Origin: HGM04593 sp045613945
GTDB lineage: Bacteria; Bacteroidota; Bacteroidia; Bacteroidales; Bacteroidaceae
Assembly (NCBI GenBank): GCA_045613945.1
Contig: JAZLBZ010000029.1
Location: 1-64,000, forward strand
Direction: 5' to 3'
DNA: 64,000 nt
A model generated the notes under the pieces. That model was not told where the DNA came from, searched no databases, and was given only the letters and a program-made list of their open reading frames with translations. Shown here piece after piece: positions 8,783-17,740 of the stretch (position 1 is the first letter of the stretch; every line of letters starts with the position of its first letter). The position numbers and the translations under genes were made by a program.

Positions 8783-10426
8783 TTACTTGCAGCAACTGCA
8801 ACGTGGTTTAATCTGCTTGAAGAAATCATTACCCTTGTCATCAACGAGGATGAATGCAGGGAAATCCTCAACCTCAATCTTCCAGATAGCCTCCATGCCA
8901 AGTTCGGGGTACTCAACGCACTCGATGCTCTTGATGTTGTTCTGAGCAAGGATTGCGGCAGGACCACCAATTGAACCGAGGTAGAAACCTCCATGTTTCT
9001 GGCAAGCATCGGTCACCTGCTGGCTGCGGTTACCCTTTGCAAGCATAATCATTGAGCCGCCATTCTCCTGGAACAGGTCAACGTATGAGTCCATGCGGCC
9101 TGCTGTAGTTGGACCCATAGAGCCACAAGGCATGCCGGCAGGAGTCTTTGCAGGACCGGCGTAGTAGATTGGGTGATCCTTGATGTACTGTGGGAGTCCC
9201 TCGCCACGATCAATGCGCTCTTTCAGTTTTGCGTGAGCAATGTCACGGCCAACGATGATTGTACCGTTGAGAGAGAGGCGTGTAGCGATAGGATACTGTG
9301 AGAGTTGAGCACAAACCTCCTTCATTGGACGGTTGAGGTCAACACGCACAATCTCGCCCTCGCCTGCGTTACGCAAAGCCTCGGGGATTAGTGTTGCAGG
9401 CTGGTCATCAAGTTTCTCAATCCAAAGACCGTCCTTGTTAATCTTGGCCTTGATATTGCGGTCGGCCGAGCAGCTGACACCCATACCAACTGGGCAGCTT
9501 GCGCCATGACGTGGCAGACGTACAACGCGGATGTCGTGTGCAAGATACTTGCCACCGAACTGCGCGCCAAGACCAATGTTATGAGCCTCCTTGAGCAACT
9601 GCTCCTCGAGTTCAATGTCGCGGAATGCGCGGCCTGTCTCATCGCCTGTTGTAGGCAGGTCATCGTAGTAGTGTGTTGAAGCGAGTTTCACAGTGTGAAG
9701 ATTCTTCTCGGCCGATGTGCCACCGATAACGAATGCAATGTGATAGGGAGGACAAGCAGCTGTACCCAGGCTCTTCATCTTCTCAACGAGGAATGGAACA
9801 AGGGTTGCCGGATTCAAGAGAGCCTTTGTCTCCTGATAGAGATATGTCTTGTTGGCAGAACCTCCACCCTTTGTAACCATGAGGAACTTGTACTCCATAC
9901 CCTCGGTTGCCTCAATGTCAATCTGCGCAGGGAGGTTACACTTTGTGTTCACCTCGTCGTACATGTTGAGTGGGGCGTTCTGGCTGTAGCGCAGGTTCTC
10001 CTGTGTGTATGTATCGAACACGCCGCGTGAGAGAGCCTCCTCGTCGCAGAAACCGGTCCACACCTGCTGACCCTTCTCGCCATGTATGATTGCTGTACCT
10101 GTATCCTGGCACAATGGGAGCTGACCCTTGCAAGCCACCTCGGCGTTGCGAAGGAATGTGAGTGCTACATACTTGTCATTGTCACTTGCCACGGGGTCGT
10201 TGAGTATCTTTGCAACCTGCTCGTTGTGAGCACGGCGCAACATGAACGATACATCGCGGAAAGCGGTGCGTGACAAGAGTGTCAAAGCCTCGGGAGTAAC
10301 TTTGAGGATTGGTTTACCCTCAAACTCGCCCACAGAGACACCCTCTTTTGTCAAGAGATAATACTCTGTTGTGTCCTTACCATGCTGGAACATGTGGGCA
10401 TACTTGAATTCAGGAATTGCTGCCAT
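8783..10426 (-). CDS. fumB: Class I (Fe-S) fumarate hydratase
   Basis: Interconverts fumarate and malate with an oxygen-sensitive 4Fe-4S cluster, in the reductive (succinate-forming) branch used by anaerobic Bacteroidota. At 547 residues it has both halves fused, as in E. coli FumA/FumB. An N-terminal alpha domain carries the LCQDTGTAIIHGEKG segment and Cys ligands. A C-terminal beta domain carries YYAGPAKTPAGMPCGSMGPTTAGRMDSY. It ends in Cys-rich RCSCCK. It has its own terminator. Gene symbol by analogy; fumA is equally possible. Confidence 0.95.
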   Translation of the reverse strand: MAAIPEFKYAHMFQHGKDTTEYYLLTKEGVSVGEFEGKPILKVTPEALTLLSRTAFRDVSFMLRRAHNEQVAKILNDPVASDNDKYVALTFLRNAEVACKGQLPLCQDTGTAIIHGEKGQQVWTGFCDEEALSRGVFDTYTQENLRYSQNAPLNMYDEVNTKCNLPAQIDIEATEGMEYKFLMVTKGGGSANKTYLYQETKALLNPATLVPFLVEKMKSLGTAACPPYHIAFVIGGTSAEKNLHTVKLASTHYYDDLPTTGDETGRAFRDIELEEQLLKEAHNIGLGAQFGGKYLAHDIRVVRLPRHGASCPVGMGVSCSADRNIKAKINKDGLWIEKLDDQPATLIPEALRNAGEGEIVRVDLNRPMKEVCAQLSQYPIATRLSLNGTIIVGRDIAHAKLKERIDRGEGLPQYIKDHPIYYAGPAKTPAGMPCGSMGPTTAGRMDSYVDLFQENGGSMIMLAKGNRSQQVTDACQKHGGFYLGSIGGPAAILAQNNIKSIECVEYPELGMEAIWKIEVEDFPAFILVDDKGNDFFKQIKPRCSCCK

Positions 10427-10480
10427 AGTTTTTTGTATATTAATGTGTTAAATGTTATTCATGCCGATAATGAGCATTGT

Positions 10481-11746
10481 TTACTCTTCGCTCACGTCTT
10501 CATAGGTTTGGTACAAGAAATCATTATAAGGATACTTCTGCACATGCAGTTCGCATACCTTCTTGTAGATGATTTCCTTGAGATTCTCGATGTTCTGCTT
10601 TTCGCGTGCCGAGATGAACAGGCAGTTGTCCGACAGCTTATTCATCCAGGTCTCCTTCAACTCGTCGAGCGTAATGTTCTCCTTTGTCTTTGGAGTGAGG
10701 TCATCCTCCTCTTTCTGCACGTATGTAAAGGCATCTATCTTATTGAAGATTACCATCAGAGGCTTGTCGCCGCACTTGAGGTCGGCAAGTGTCTTTTCAA
10801 CCACCTCAATCTGCTCCTCGAACTCGGGATGCGACACGTCAACGACATGCAGCAGCAAATCGGCCTCGCGCACCTCGTCGAGTGTTGACTTGAACGACTC
10901 CACAAGGTCGGTAGGCAACTTGCGTATGAATCCTACTGTGTCAGAAAGCAAGAACGGCAGGTTCTCTATGATTACCTTGCGCACTGTGGTGTCGAGCGTA
11001 GCAAAGAGTTTGTTCTCGGCAAAAACTTCGCTCTTGGCAAGCAGGTTCATGAGTGTTGATTTACCAACGTTGGTATAGCCCACCAGCGCCACACGGATAA
11101 GACGTCCACGATTCTTGCGCTGTATGCTCTTCTGTTTATCAATCTGCGCCAATTGTTCCTTCAAAAGCGACATACGGCCCAGGATGATACGGCGGTCCAT
11201 CTCAAGCTGTGTCTCACCAGGACCACGCAGGCCCACACTACCACCCTTTCCGCTACCGCCGCCGGAGCCACCACCCTGGCGTTCAAGGTGAGTCCACAGG
11301 CGCTGCAGACGAGGGAGCATATACTTGTACTGTGCAAGTTCAACCTGCACCTTTGCATGAGCGGTCTGCGCACGCATTGCAAATATATCGAGGATTAACG
11401 AAGTACGGTCGAGAATCTTTATCTTGATTTTCTTTTCAATATTGCGTATCTGCTTTGCCGACAGTTCGTCGTCGAAGATTACCATACCAATCTCGTCATC
11501 GGTATCCTTGAGCATCTCGACATAATCGGCAATCTCCTTTAGTTTACCTGTACCCACGTATGTAACAGGGTGCGGGTGGTCAATACGCTGTGTAAAGCGC
11601 TTCACGACCTCGGCACCGGCTGTCTGCGCAAGGAACTCGAGTTCGTCGAGATACTCGTTCGTCTTGCGCTCGTTCTGCGTAGAGGTAATCAAACCCACCA
11701 GAATGGCGGTCTCCTTCTTAGTTGTCGATATAACAAATTCTTTCAT
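10481..11746 (-). CDS. hflX: Ribosome-associated GTPase HflX
   Basis: Splits stalled 70S ribosomes. The 421 residues contain the HflX N-terminal domain (GTGKLKEI near 65) and a Gly-rich linker loop (about 157-170). The G domain follows with P-loop GYTNVGKST (223-231), switch TTVRK, DTVGF and NKID (near 337). The Bacteroidota-type C-terminus ends YEDVSEE. It is the upstream neighbour of fumarase (54 bp), possibly cotranscribed. The ATG at 11746 is directly before the conserved domain. Confidence 0.95.
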   Translation of the reverse strand: MKEFVISTTKKETAILVGLITSTQNERKTNEYLDELEFLAQTAGAEVVKRFTQRIDHPHPVTYVGTGKLKEIADYVEMLKDTDDEIGMVIFDDELSAKQIRNIEKKIKIKILDRTSLILDIFAMRAQTAHAKVQVELAQYKYMLPRLQRLWTHLERQGGGSGGGSGKGGSVGLRGPGETQLEMDRRIILGRMSLLKEQLAQIDKQKSIQRKNRGRLIRVALVGYTNVGKSTLMNLLAKSEVFAENKLFATLDTTVRKVIIENLPFLLSDTVGFIRKLPTDLVESFKSTLDEVREADLLLHVVDVSHPEFEEQIEVVEKTLADLKCGDKPLMVIFNKIDAFTYVQKEEDDLTPKTKENITLDELKETWMNKLSDNCLFISAREKQNIENLKEIIYKKVCELHVQKYPYNDFLYQTYEDVSEE

Positions 11747-11819
11747 CCAAATATATTTTACGCGAAGATATACAATTTTGCAGAAAAATAGTTATCATTG
11801 CATTATAAATATTACAAGA

Positions 11820-12737
11820 ATGAAAAAGATACTGTTCGCTCTACTATTGCTTTCCCTGCCTATCATGACAAAGGCAACCGGACAGATGGCCGAAAGCCTG
11901 CTGATGAATGGTAAATATTGGCAACTCTATTACTGCCCGATAGAAACCAACAGGGAGTTGAGTGAAAAAATAGCAAAAGCCATTGAGTCACTGCCCGAAA
12001 CGATAACCGAGGACAGTATTGAATGGGAAATATCACACAGCAGCGATTTATGGAGGAACTACATTGCAGAATGGGAAATCAAGGAGAACAAATTATATCT
12101 GCGTGAGGTCGGGGTACAATATTTCCGGGAAACGGAAGAATTTTTAGAATGGAGTTTTTTCGCTTTGGACGAAGAGACACTCAAGGAGATTTTTGCACCA
12201 TATTACACAACTGAGGGTATATGCGCATCGTGGTTCTGCGACACCATGCGAGCAGGCAGAGGCGAAGAGATATTATATGAGCATATGGCCTTTGCAAGGC
12301 ACAATGAGAATGAATGCCTAATAGTTGTAGACAACGGAATTGTCAAAGAGATTACCCAGTACAACAATTACCACAAAGAGGGGGTTACGCCGTTTGATGT
12401 TTGTAAAGCGCTGGCCGAGAATTTTCCTTGGGAAAAATTCCCCGAATATGAAGAGACACGTTTCTTCTTGCGGTTCTGCGACTACATCATTGATGAGAAC
12501 GGCATACTACAGGATTGCAATGTGCAATGCCTAAGCCCTGATGAGTATGAATCAATGTCCCAGAATTCTCCATTAATAATGGCCGTCAAGGCTGTATTGA
12601 AGGATTTGAAGCCCTGGCCGGTATGGTACATTAACGGTAAATTTGAGACAAGATACCTTAATTGGGCTTTCCCCTTAAAGAAAGGAACCAAAGCCCCGGA
12701 TGACAAATTGGGGAATTTAAAAAAATGGACACATTAA
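11820..12737 (+). CDS. Secreted protein of unknown function
   Basis: A 305-residue protein that I do not recognise. MKKILFALLLLSLPIMTKATG is a clear type I signal peptide. The mature part is rich in acidic and aromatic residues and has scattered Cys (AXWFCDT, VCKALA, FCDYI, DCNVQC) that could form disulfides. No catalytic motif is visible. The longer frame from 11664 lies over the divergent hflX start, so I use the ATG at 11820. AT-richer than its neighbours, which suggests an accessory gene. It ends 6 bp from convergent dprA with no obvious terminator. Confidence 0.65.
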   Translation: MKKILFALLLLSLPIMTKATGQMAESLLMNGKYWQLYYCPIETNRELSEKIAKAIESLPETITEDSIEWEISHSSDLWRNYIAEWEIKENKLYLREVGVQYFRETEEFLEWSFFALDEETLKEIFAPYYTTEGICASWFCDTMRAGRGEEILYEHMAFARHNENECLIVVDNGIVKEITQYNNYHKEGVTPFDVCKALAENFPWEKFPEYEETRFFLRFCDYIIDENGILQDCNVQCLSPDEYESMSQNSPLIMAVKAVLKDLKPWPVWYINGKFETRYLNWAFPLKKGTKAPDDKLGNLKKWTH

Positions 12738-12743
12738 AAAACC

Positions 12744-13877
12744 TTACATCATCACAGCCCTGTAACACCCGCCGGCAACGGCCTTGACAAGGCCTTTCAT
12801 CTCCATTTCAAAAAGCAATGGCAGCAGTTTGTTTATTGGAATATTCAATTGAACAACTATCTGGTTCACCTGCAAACCGTCGCTATTCTCGCGCAGAGCG
12901 GTCATTACAGCAGTCTCTTCGGACGAAAGACTAGGGAAAAGTTCGGCCTGCAAATCCTCGGCGCTCTTCTTGGGAGTGGCTACATCCCAGTTCATTGCCT
13001 CGACAAAGTCGTAAGCGCTTGTTATGAGCGCAGCCCTGTTGCGGCTCACAAGTTCGTTGCAGCCTTGCGAGTATTGGTCGTTTACCCTGCCAGGGAAAGC
13101 AAAGCATTCGCGGTCATATCCCAAGGCGAGCGAGGCCGTGATGAGCGAGCCGCCCTTTGATGCCGACTCCACGACAACCGTAGCATCGGCCATGCCGGCA
13201 ACGATTCTGTTACGCTGCACAAAAAATGGCTTTAAGGACTCTGTTCCGCTCATAAACTCTGTGAGCAGGCCGCCATTCTCAAGCATCTGCTTTGCTGTGG
13301 TGCGGTGCGCGCCGGGATATATGCGGTCCAGCCCATGAGCAAGCACTCCAATAGTTGGCAACCCGGCCTTAAGCGCCGCACGATGGGCACAGACATCAAT
13401 ACCGTATGCAAGGCCGCTGACTATGAGCGTTCCGGGCGCGAAGCGTGCCAGGTCGGCAACAAAATTCTCACACAGGGATTTTCCATATTCGCTTGCATGG
13501 CGTGTGCCAACGATGGAAACAATGCGGCGGGCGTTGAGGTCGGCATTACCGAGCGAGTGCAGAACGAGCGGCGCATCGGCACACTCGGCAAGGCGGGCAG
13601 GATAGGCATCATCGCCATAACAGATGAGTTTTATACCTTTTGACTCTATGAATTCCATCTCCTTTTCGGCAAGTTCCACAAGCGAACTGTCGCACAGCAA
13701 CTGGCGCAGGCGAGGCGTTGCGCCGGGCACAATGTCGCCTATGCTGTCGGCATTCTCAAGCAGTTCCTTTGCACTGCCAACGGTTTCAATGAGTTCCCTT
13801 ATAAGAGCAAGTTGCGGCACTTGCACCCTTGAGAGTGCAAGCATCGCAACCTGCTTGTTCAGTATATTTGCAGCCAC
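12744..13877 (-). CDS. dprA: DNA-processing protein DprA/Smf
   Basis: Loads RecA onto incoming single-stranded DNA during natural transformation. The 377 residues contain the Rossmann-like DprA core with SIVGTRHASEYG (near 118), SGLAYGIDVCAHRAAL (near 153) and HGLDRIYPGAHR (near 178). A C-terminal winged-helix region (VNQIVVQLNIPINKLLPLLFEMEMKG type) follows. It lies 5 bp after the TPR lipoprotein gene and is presumably transcribed from that gene's promoter. Confidence 0.93.
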   Translation of the reverse strand: MAANILNKQVAMLALSRVQVPQLALIRELIETVGSAKELLENADSIGDIVPGATPRLRQLLCDSSLVELAEKEMEFIESKGIKLICYGDDAYPARLAECADAPLVLHSLGNADLNARRIVSIVGTRHASEYGKSLCENFVADLARFAPGTLIVSGLAYGIDVCAHRAALKAGLPTIGVLAHGLDRIYPGAHRTTAKQMLENGGLLTEFMSGTESLKPFFVQRNRIVAGMADATVVVESASKGGSLITASLALGYDRECFAFPGRVNDQYSQGCNELVSRNRAALITSAYDFVEAMNWDVATPKKSAEDLQAELFPSLSSEETAVMTALRENSDGLQVNQIVVQLNIPINKLLPLLFEMEMKGLVKAVAGGCYRAVMM

Positions 13878-13882
13878 TGATA

Positions 13883-15583
13883 TTATTTCAAGATATTGCA
13901 GAAGGTAGCGTCCTTCACATATTTAGCGAACTCAAGGTCACCCAAAGCCTTCTTTGCCAATGAGGGATCGAGTTCAACAGCCTTCTTCAGGCCATCATAC
14001 ACAAAACTTACGTTTGATATGCGTGCACCAAGCACTGCCTTGATATAGTAGGTCATGGCATCGGGATTCTCCATTTCATCGAGAGTCTCCCGCGCTGCAA
14101 CATAGTTCTTGTTGAGCACCTGCGCCAGCAGTGCACTGTTTGTATTCTTACCCTTGAGCAATGCCGCAGCACGGCCATACTCACCCTGTGCAAGATACAG
14201 GTTTCCAAGAGCCTCATCGCCAGCCTTTGCATCGGCACCCTTTGCCATGTAGCCCTCGGCCTCGGCAACATTGCCTTCGAGCAACTCAAGATAGCCCAGG
14301 TTCACCATCACCTCGGGAGCAGCCTTTGCCACGCTCTCGGCCTTTGCAAAATAACTTGCGGCACTGTTGTAGTCGCCCTTATTGTAGGCCATCACACCCA
14401 GGTTGTTATATGCGCGGTAGTCGTTTGGATACAACTTGATTGCTGTATTGAAAATCCCGGCCTGCTCTGCCTCGTCCTCGGTGAGGATTGAAGAGTAGAG
14501 AATCTCCTCCAATGAGAGTTCTGCAGGGTCTGCTGCATACTGTGCCTTTATCTGCTCATCGGAGCGTCCGATAATCTGATAGTTCAGCGTAACGCGTGCA
14601 CGGCGCAGTTTGGGAAGAATTTCATCGGCAAGTTCAGAATACACCGATGAGATATTCTTTATCTGCTGCTCACGCTCCTCGGGGTCAGTATACATTGAGA
14701 GCAGACGGAGGATAAGTTCCTTATCGGGCAGATTTGACTGCGAGATAAGTTCCTTGAAGCCCTCCCAATCCTCGGCAGTGTATTCGCTATCGACATAACC
14801 GTCGAGTTTGGCATTCTTCAGTTCCTTTTTCATCTGCTTTGCGGTGTTTATCTCACGCACTACGGCAAGGCCGTCATTGAGCATCACGCCGCCATCAGGG
14901 GAAGCGTAGGCCGACACCTTAATCTCATCAAGCACCTTGTTCTCGTAGTCGGTTGCGACATCCTTGAGTGCTGCGCGGAATTCTTCCATCTCGGTGCTGT
15001 TGAGTTCAGAGGTGCGGAGGTTTGTCTGCTGGATGAGGAACATGATATTTGCCTCCTTCGCCTGCTTGATAACACGCTGGAATGCATCCTCGCCAACAGC
15101 GATATTTGCGCTGGCCGCAGTCTGGCGGTAGAGTTGCGATGTAGCAATACAGCCATCGGCAACCTTCACCTCGGGAACTTCGGTTCTCTTATTGCCTTTG
15201 TTTATCACGAATCGCAGATAGAGTTCGGCATCCTCCATCTCAGGGATGTAGTCGTACTGAATCTTCATCTTGAAGTTTCCACCGTTTTCATATGAGATTG
15301 TACGGTCATTGCCTCGCACTTTCTCGCCCTGGAATGTCACAGGCTCAGACATAGCCTCGCCACCCTCGTACTTGAGGACCGGAGTGATTGTCAATACCGA
15401 TTTCTTGTTGAAGAACTTTGCAGGGAAACGGCCGTCAATGGTGGCAGGAATCTCACTGCCAACAACCTCCAGCACACCCGGAGTAACTGTGAAATACTCG
15501 GGCTTCATACTCTTCATCTTGGAGCTGCAAGAGCTCAACACAACAGCCGCTACAGCAAGCAGCAAATACAGTTTCTTAAGCAT
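13883..15583 (-). CDS. TPR-repeat lipoprotein with OmpA-like segment
   Basis: A 566-residue lipoprotein: signal peptide with lipobox LSSCSS, Cys19 acylated. Residues 30-150 look beta-rich. The stretch SAYASPDGG...LAVVREINTAKQMKKEL (about 222-255) resembles the peptidoglycan-binding helix region of OmpA-type domains. Residues about 375-500 hold TPR-like helical repeats (YRAYNNLGVMAYNKGDYNSA, then APEVMVNLGYLELLEGN). It probably acts as an envelope scaffold between outer membrane and wall. I infer this from the domains; no specific partner is visible. First gene of a pair with dprA. Confidence 0.75.
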   Translation of the reverse strand: MLKKLYLLLAVAAVVLSSCSSKMKSMKPEYFTVTPGVLEVVGSEIPATIDGRFPAKFFNKKSVLTITPVLKYEGGEAMSEPVTFQGEKVRGNDRTISYENGGNFKMKIQYDYIPEMEDAELYLRFVINKGNKRTEVPEVKVADGCIATSQLYRQTAASANIAVGEDAFQRVIKQAKEANIMFLIQQTNLRTSELNSTEMEEFRAALKDVATDYENKVLDEIKVSAYASPDGGVMLNDGLAVVREINTAKQMKKELKNAKLDGYVDSEYTAEDWEGFKELISQSNLPDKELILRLLSMYTDPEEREQQIKNISSVYSELADEILPKLRRARVTLNYQIIGRSDEQIKAQYAADPAELSLEEILYSSILTEDEAEQAGIFNTAIKLYPNDYRAYNNLGVMAYNKGDYNSAASYFAKAESVAKAAPEVMVNLGYLELLEGNVAEAEGYMAKGADAKAGDEALGNLYLAQGEYGRAAALLKGKNTNSALLAQVLNKNYVAARETLDEMENPDAMTYYIKAVLGARISNVSFVYDGLKKAVELDPSLAKKALGDLEFAKYVKDATFCNILK

Positions 15584-15644
15584 TAATCTATAGTTTTTTA
15601 TTTAGTTTTGTCGTGTGCTGCGCCCACGCGGCACCACAGTGCTA

Positions 15645-15675
15645 CAAAGTTAGCGCTACAAATCCAATTATCAAA
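15645..15675 (-). promoter_or_regulatory. Promoter of the TPR lipoprotein-dprA unit
   Basis: On the minus strand TTTG (15672-15675), 19 nt and TAACTTTG (15645-15652) form a full match to the Bacteroidota consensus. They lie 62 bp before the lipoprotein start. Confidence 0.75.
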
Positions 15676-15703
15676 AAAAAGAGCAGTGTGTTCGCAGTTT
15701 ATT

Positions 15704-16612
15704 TTACTTTTTTTTGCAGTTGCGGGGATGATGCAGAATTATCTCCTCGCGCAAGCGATGCCGGTCGATATGAGTATAGATTTCGGTGGTGGAGATACTC
15801 TCATGCCCAAGCATCACCTGTATCACACGCAGGTTGGCACCGCCCTCGAGCAGATGGGTGGCAAAGGAGTGGCGGAAGGTGTGAGGGCTCACGCTCTTCT
15901 TAATGCCCAGCCTTTCCACAAGTTCCTTGATGTGATAAAACACCGTTATGCGCGAAAGCGGTTTCTTCAAGCGCTCGCTTATGAATACATAGTCCTCGTA
16001 TCCACGCTTAATGGCAATCCTGTTGCGGTCCTCAAAATAGGCCTCAAGTTCGGCAATGGCACGCGATGAAATGGGAACAAGGCGCTGCTTGTCGCCCTTG
16101 CCCGTCACACGGATGAACTGCTCTTTGAGATAGAGGTCGGACATACGTAGCGAGCAGAGTTCCGACACACGCAGACCACAACTGTAGAGTACCTCAATAA
16201 TCGCTCTGTTTCTTTGCCCCTCGGGTGTAGCCAGGTCAATTGCATTGATAATGTCATCAATCTCCTCAAGCGTGAGCACATCGGGCAGGCGCACACCAAT
16301 CTTGGGCGAGCGCAGCAGTTCTGTAGGGTCGGACTCTATGTATCCATCCAGTTTCAGAAAACCATAGAATGAGCGCAGAGAAGATATTATGCGTGCCTGC
16401 GAGCGGGCATTGACTCCCACATCAGCCATTGCAGAGAGAAACTCGCGCAAGTCACCGAGTGTAACAGTGAGCAGGCGGCCAGCATCACCAAAGAACGCCA
16501 TCAGTTTGTTGACATCGCCAATGTATGCCTCGACAGTGTTGGGCTGCAGCGACTTCTCGAGCTGCAGATAGATGCGGTAACGCATAAGCGGCGATTGTGA
16601 CTTCCTGTTCAT
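15704..16612 (-). CDS. xerD: Site-specific tyrosine recombinase XerD
   Basis: Resolves chromosome dimers at dif, with XerC and FtsK. The 302 residues have an N-terminal SAM-like core-binding domain and a catalytic domain with the complete set R148 (GLRVSEL), K172, H244 and R247 (HTFRHSFATH), H270 and nucleophile Y279 (TTEIYTH). No integrase-like arm-binding domain and no mobile context, so this is the housekeeping enzyme. XerC versus XerD cannot be fully separated by eye, but the sequence order favours XerD. Monocistronic, divergent from the methyltransferase gene. Confidence 0.9.
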   Translation of the reverse strand: MNRKSQSPLMRYRIYLQLEKSLQPNTVEAYIGDVNKLMAFFGDAGRLLTVTLGDLREFLSAMADVGVNARSQARIISSLRSFYGFLKLDGYIESDPTELLRSPKIGVRLPDVLTLEEIDDIINAIDLATPEGQRNRAIIEVLYSCGLRVSELCSLRMSDLYLKEQFIRVTGKGDKQRLVPISSRAIAELEAYFEDRNRIAIKRGYEDYVFISERLKKPLSRITVFYHIKELVERLGIKKSVSPHTFRHSFATHLLEGGANLRVIQVMLGHESISTTEIYTHIDRHRLREEIILHHPRNCKKK

Positions 16613-16696
16613 CTAAAGGCAATGTTTTCCACAGGCGAAGTTACAAAAAAAGAGCGAAATAACGACAAAATAGGACTATTATGGATTTGAAACCTT

Positions 16697-16728
16697 TTTG
16701 TTTGCTCATCAAAAAGTTGTATCTTCGC
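16697..16728 (+). promoter_or_regulatory. Promoter of the methyltransferase-rbfA-permease unit
   Basis: TTTG (16697-16700), a 19-nt spacer and TATCTTCG (16720-16727) match the Bacteroidota consensus apart from one base in the -7 box. The start codon is at 16755. Confidence 0.65.
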
Positions 16729-16754
16729 AGTTGAAATAAGAACTGAACGCAAAA

Positions 16755-17390
16755 ATGAGCCTCACAACCCCACTCGACCAGTACATTGCCGACCACAGCA
16801 GCCCCGAAGGCGACTACCTCTACAGGCTGTTCCGTGCTACTCACGTTGAGATACTGGCACCGCAAATGGCATCGGGTCACATACAGGGACGTCTGCTCAA
16901 GTTCCTTGTAAAAATGATTCGCCCACGCAGGATTCTGGAGATTGGCACGTTCACCGGATATTCGGGACTATGCATGGCCGAGGGACTTGACGAGGGCGGC
17001 AAACTCTACACATTTGAGGTAGAGGACGAACTTGAGGATTTCACACGCAGTTGGATAGACGGTTCGCCCTATGCCGACAAGATTGAGTTCATCATTGGCA
17101 ATGCGCTTGAGATTGTGCCCACATTGGGCGAGAAATTCGACCTGGTATTCATGGACGGCAACAAGCGCGAGTACATAAAGTACTATGAGATGGCAATGGA
17201 GTACCTCAATGATGGCGGTTGGATACTTGCCGACAACACCCTGTGGGACGGGCACGTGATTGACCCGGCAAGGCAGGACGCGCAGACAAACGGCGTGAGG
17301 GCTTTCAATGACCTGATACGCAATGACGAGAGGGTCGAGGTGGTGATTCTGCCACTGCGCGACGGACTTACGATAATAAGAAAAAAGTAA
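16755..17390 (+). CDS. SAM-dependent O-methyltransferase (CCoAOMT-like, class I)
   Basis: Cytoplasmic O-methyltransferase of the catechol/caffeoyl-CoA type (Methyltransf_24/3). The SAM-binding motif LEIGTFTGYSG is at 61-71, an acidic SAM-ribose contact is in FEVEDE, and the metal-binding VFMDGNKREY is near 133. The 211-residue length matches the bacterial family (tRNA 5-hydroxyuridine methyltransferase TrmR belongs here). Lying directly before rbfA, it may act on RNA, but the substrate is not determined. Confidence 0.85.
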   Translation: MSLTTPLDQYIADHSSPEGDYLYRLFRATHVEILAPQMASGHIQGRLLKFLVKMIRPRRILEIGTFTGYSGLCMAEGLDEGGKLYTFEVEDELEDFTRSWIDGSPYADKIEFIIGNALEIVPTLGEKFDLVFMDGNKREYIKYYEMAMEYLNDGGWILADNTLWDGHVIDPARQDAQTNGVRAFNDLIRNDERVEVVILPLRDGLTIIRKK

Positions 17391-17397
17391 AAAACAT

Positions 17398-17733
17398 ATG
17401 GACAGTACAAGACAAAACAAGATTTCAAGACTCATTCAGAAGGAGTTGAGCGAGATACTGCTTAGATTGCAAAAGGAGACACGCGGCGTTATGGTTTCAG
17501 TGAGCGCAGTGCGCGTCAGCCCAGATTTGGGCATCGCAAAGGCATACCTTAGCGTGTTCCCATCAGAGAAGGGCAACGAGGTTGTTGAGCACCTGAACAC
17601 CAACATCAAGGCAATACGTTTTGAACTTGGCAACAAGGTTCGCCACCAGTTGCGCATCATCCCCGAGATAAGATTCTACATTGACGACTCGCTCGACTAC
17701 ATTGAGAATATCGACAAGTTGCTGAAGGAGTAA
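17398..17733 (+). CDS. rbfA: Ribosome-binding factor A
   Basis: Late 30S maturation factor that binds the 16S rRNA central pseudoknot. The 111-residue KH-like domain has the characteristic RQNKISRLIQKELSEIL start, the VSAVRVSPDLGIAKAYLSVF strand pair and the HQLRIIPEIRFYIDDSLDY end. Full length. It sits 7 bp after the methyltransferase and 7 bp before the permease gene, an arrangement common in Bacteroidales. Confidence 0.95.
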   Translation: MDSTRQNKISRLIQKELSEILLRLQKETRGVMVSVSAVRVSPDLGIAKAYLSVFPSEKGNEVVEHLNTNIKAIRFELGNKVRHQLRIIPEIRFYIDDSLDYIENIDKLLKE

Positions 17734-17740
17734 TTGCACA

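Noticed and set aside
15704..16612. Tyrosine recombinase as sign of a mobile element
   Set aside because: Size, complete XerD-type domains and housekeeping neighbours indicate the chromosomal dimer-resolution enzyme.
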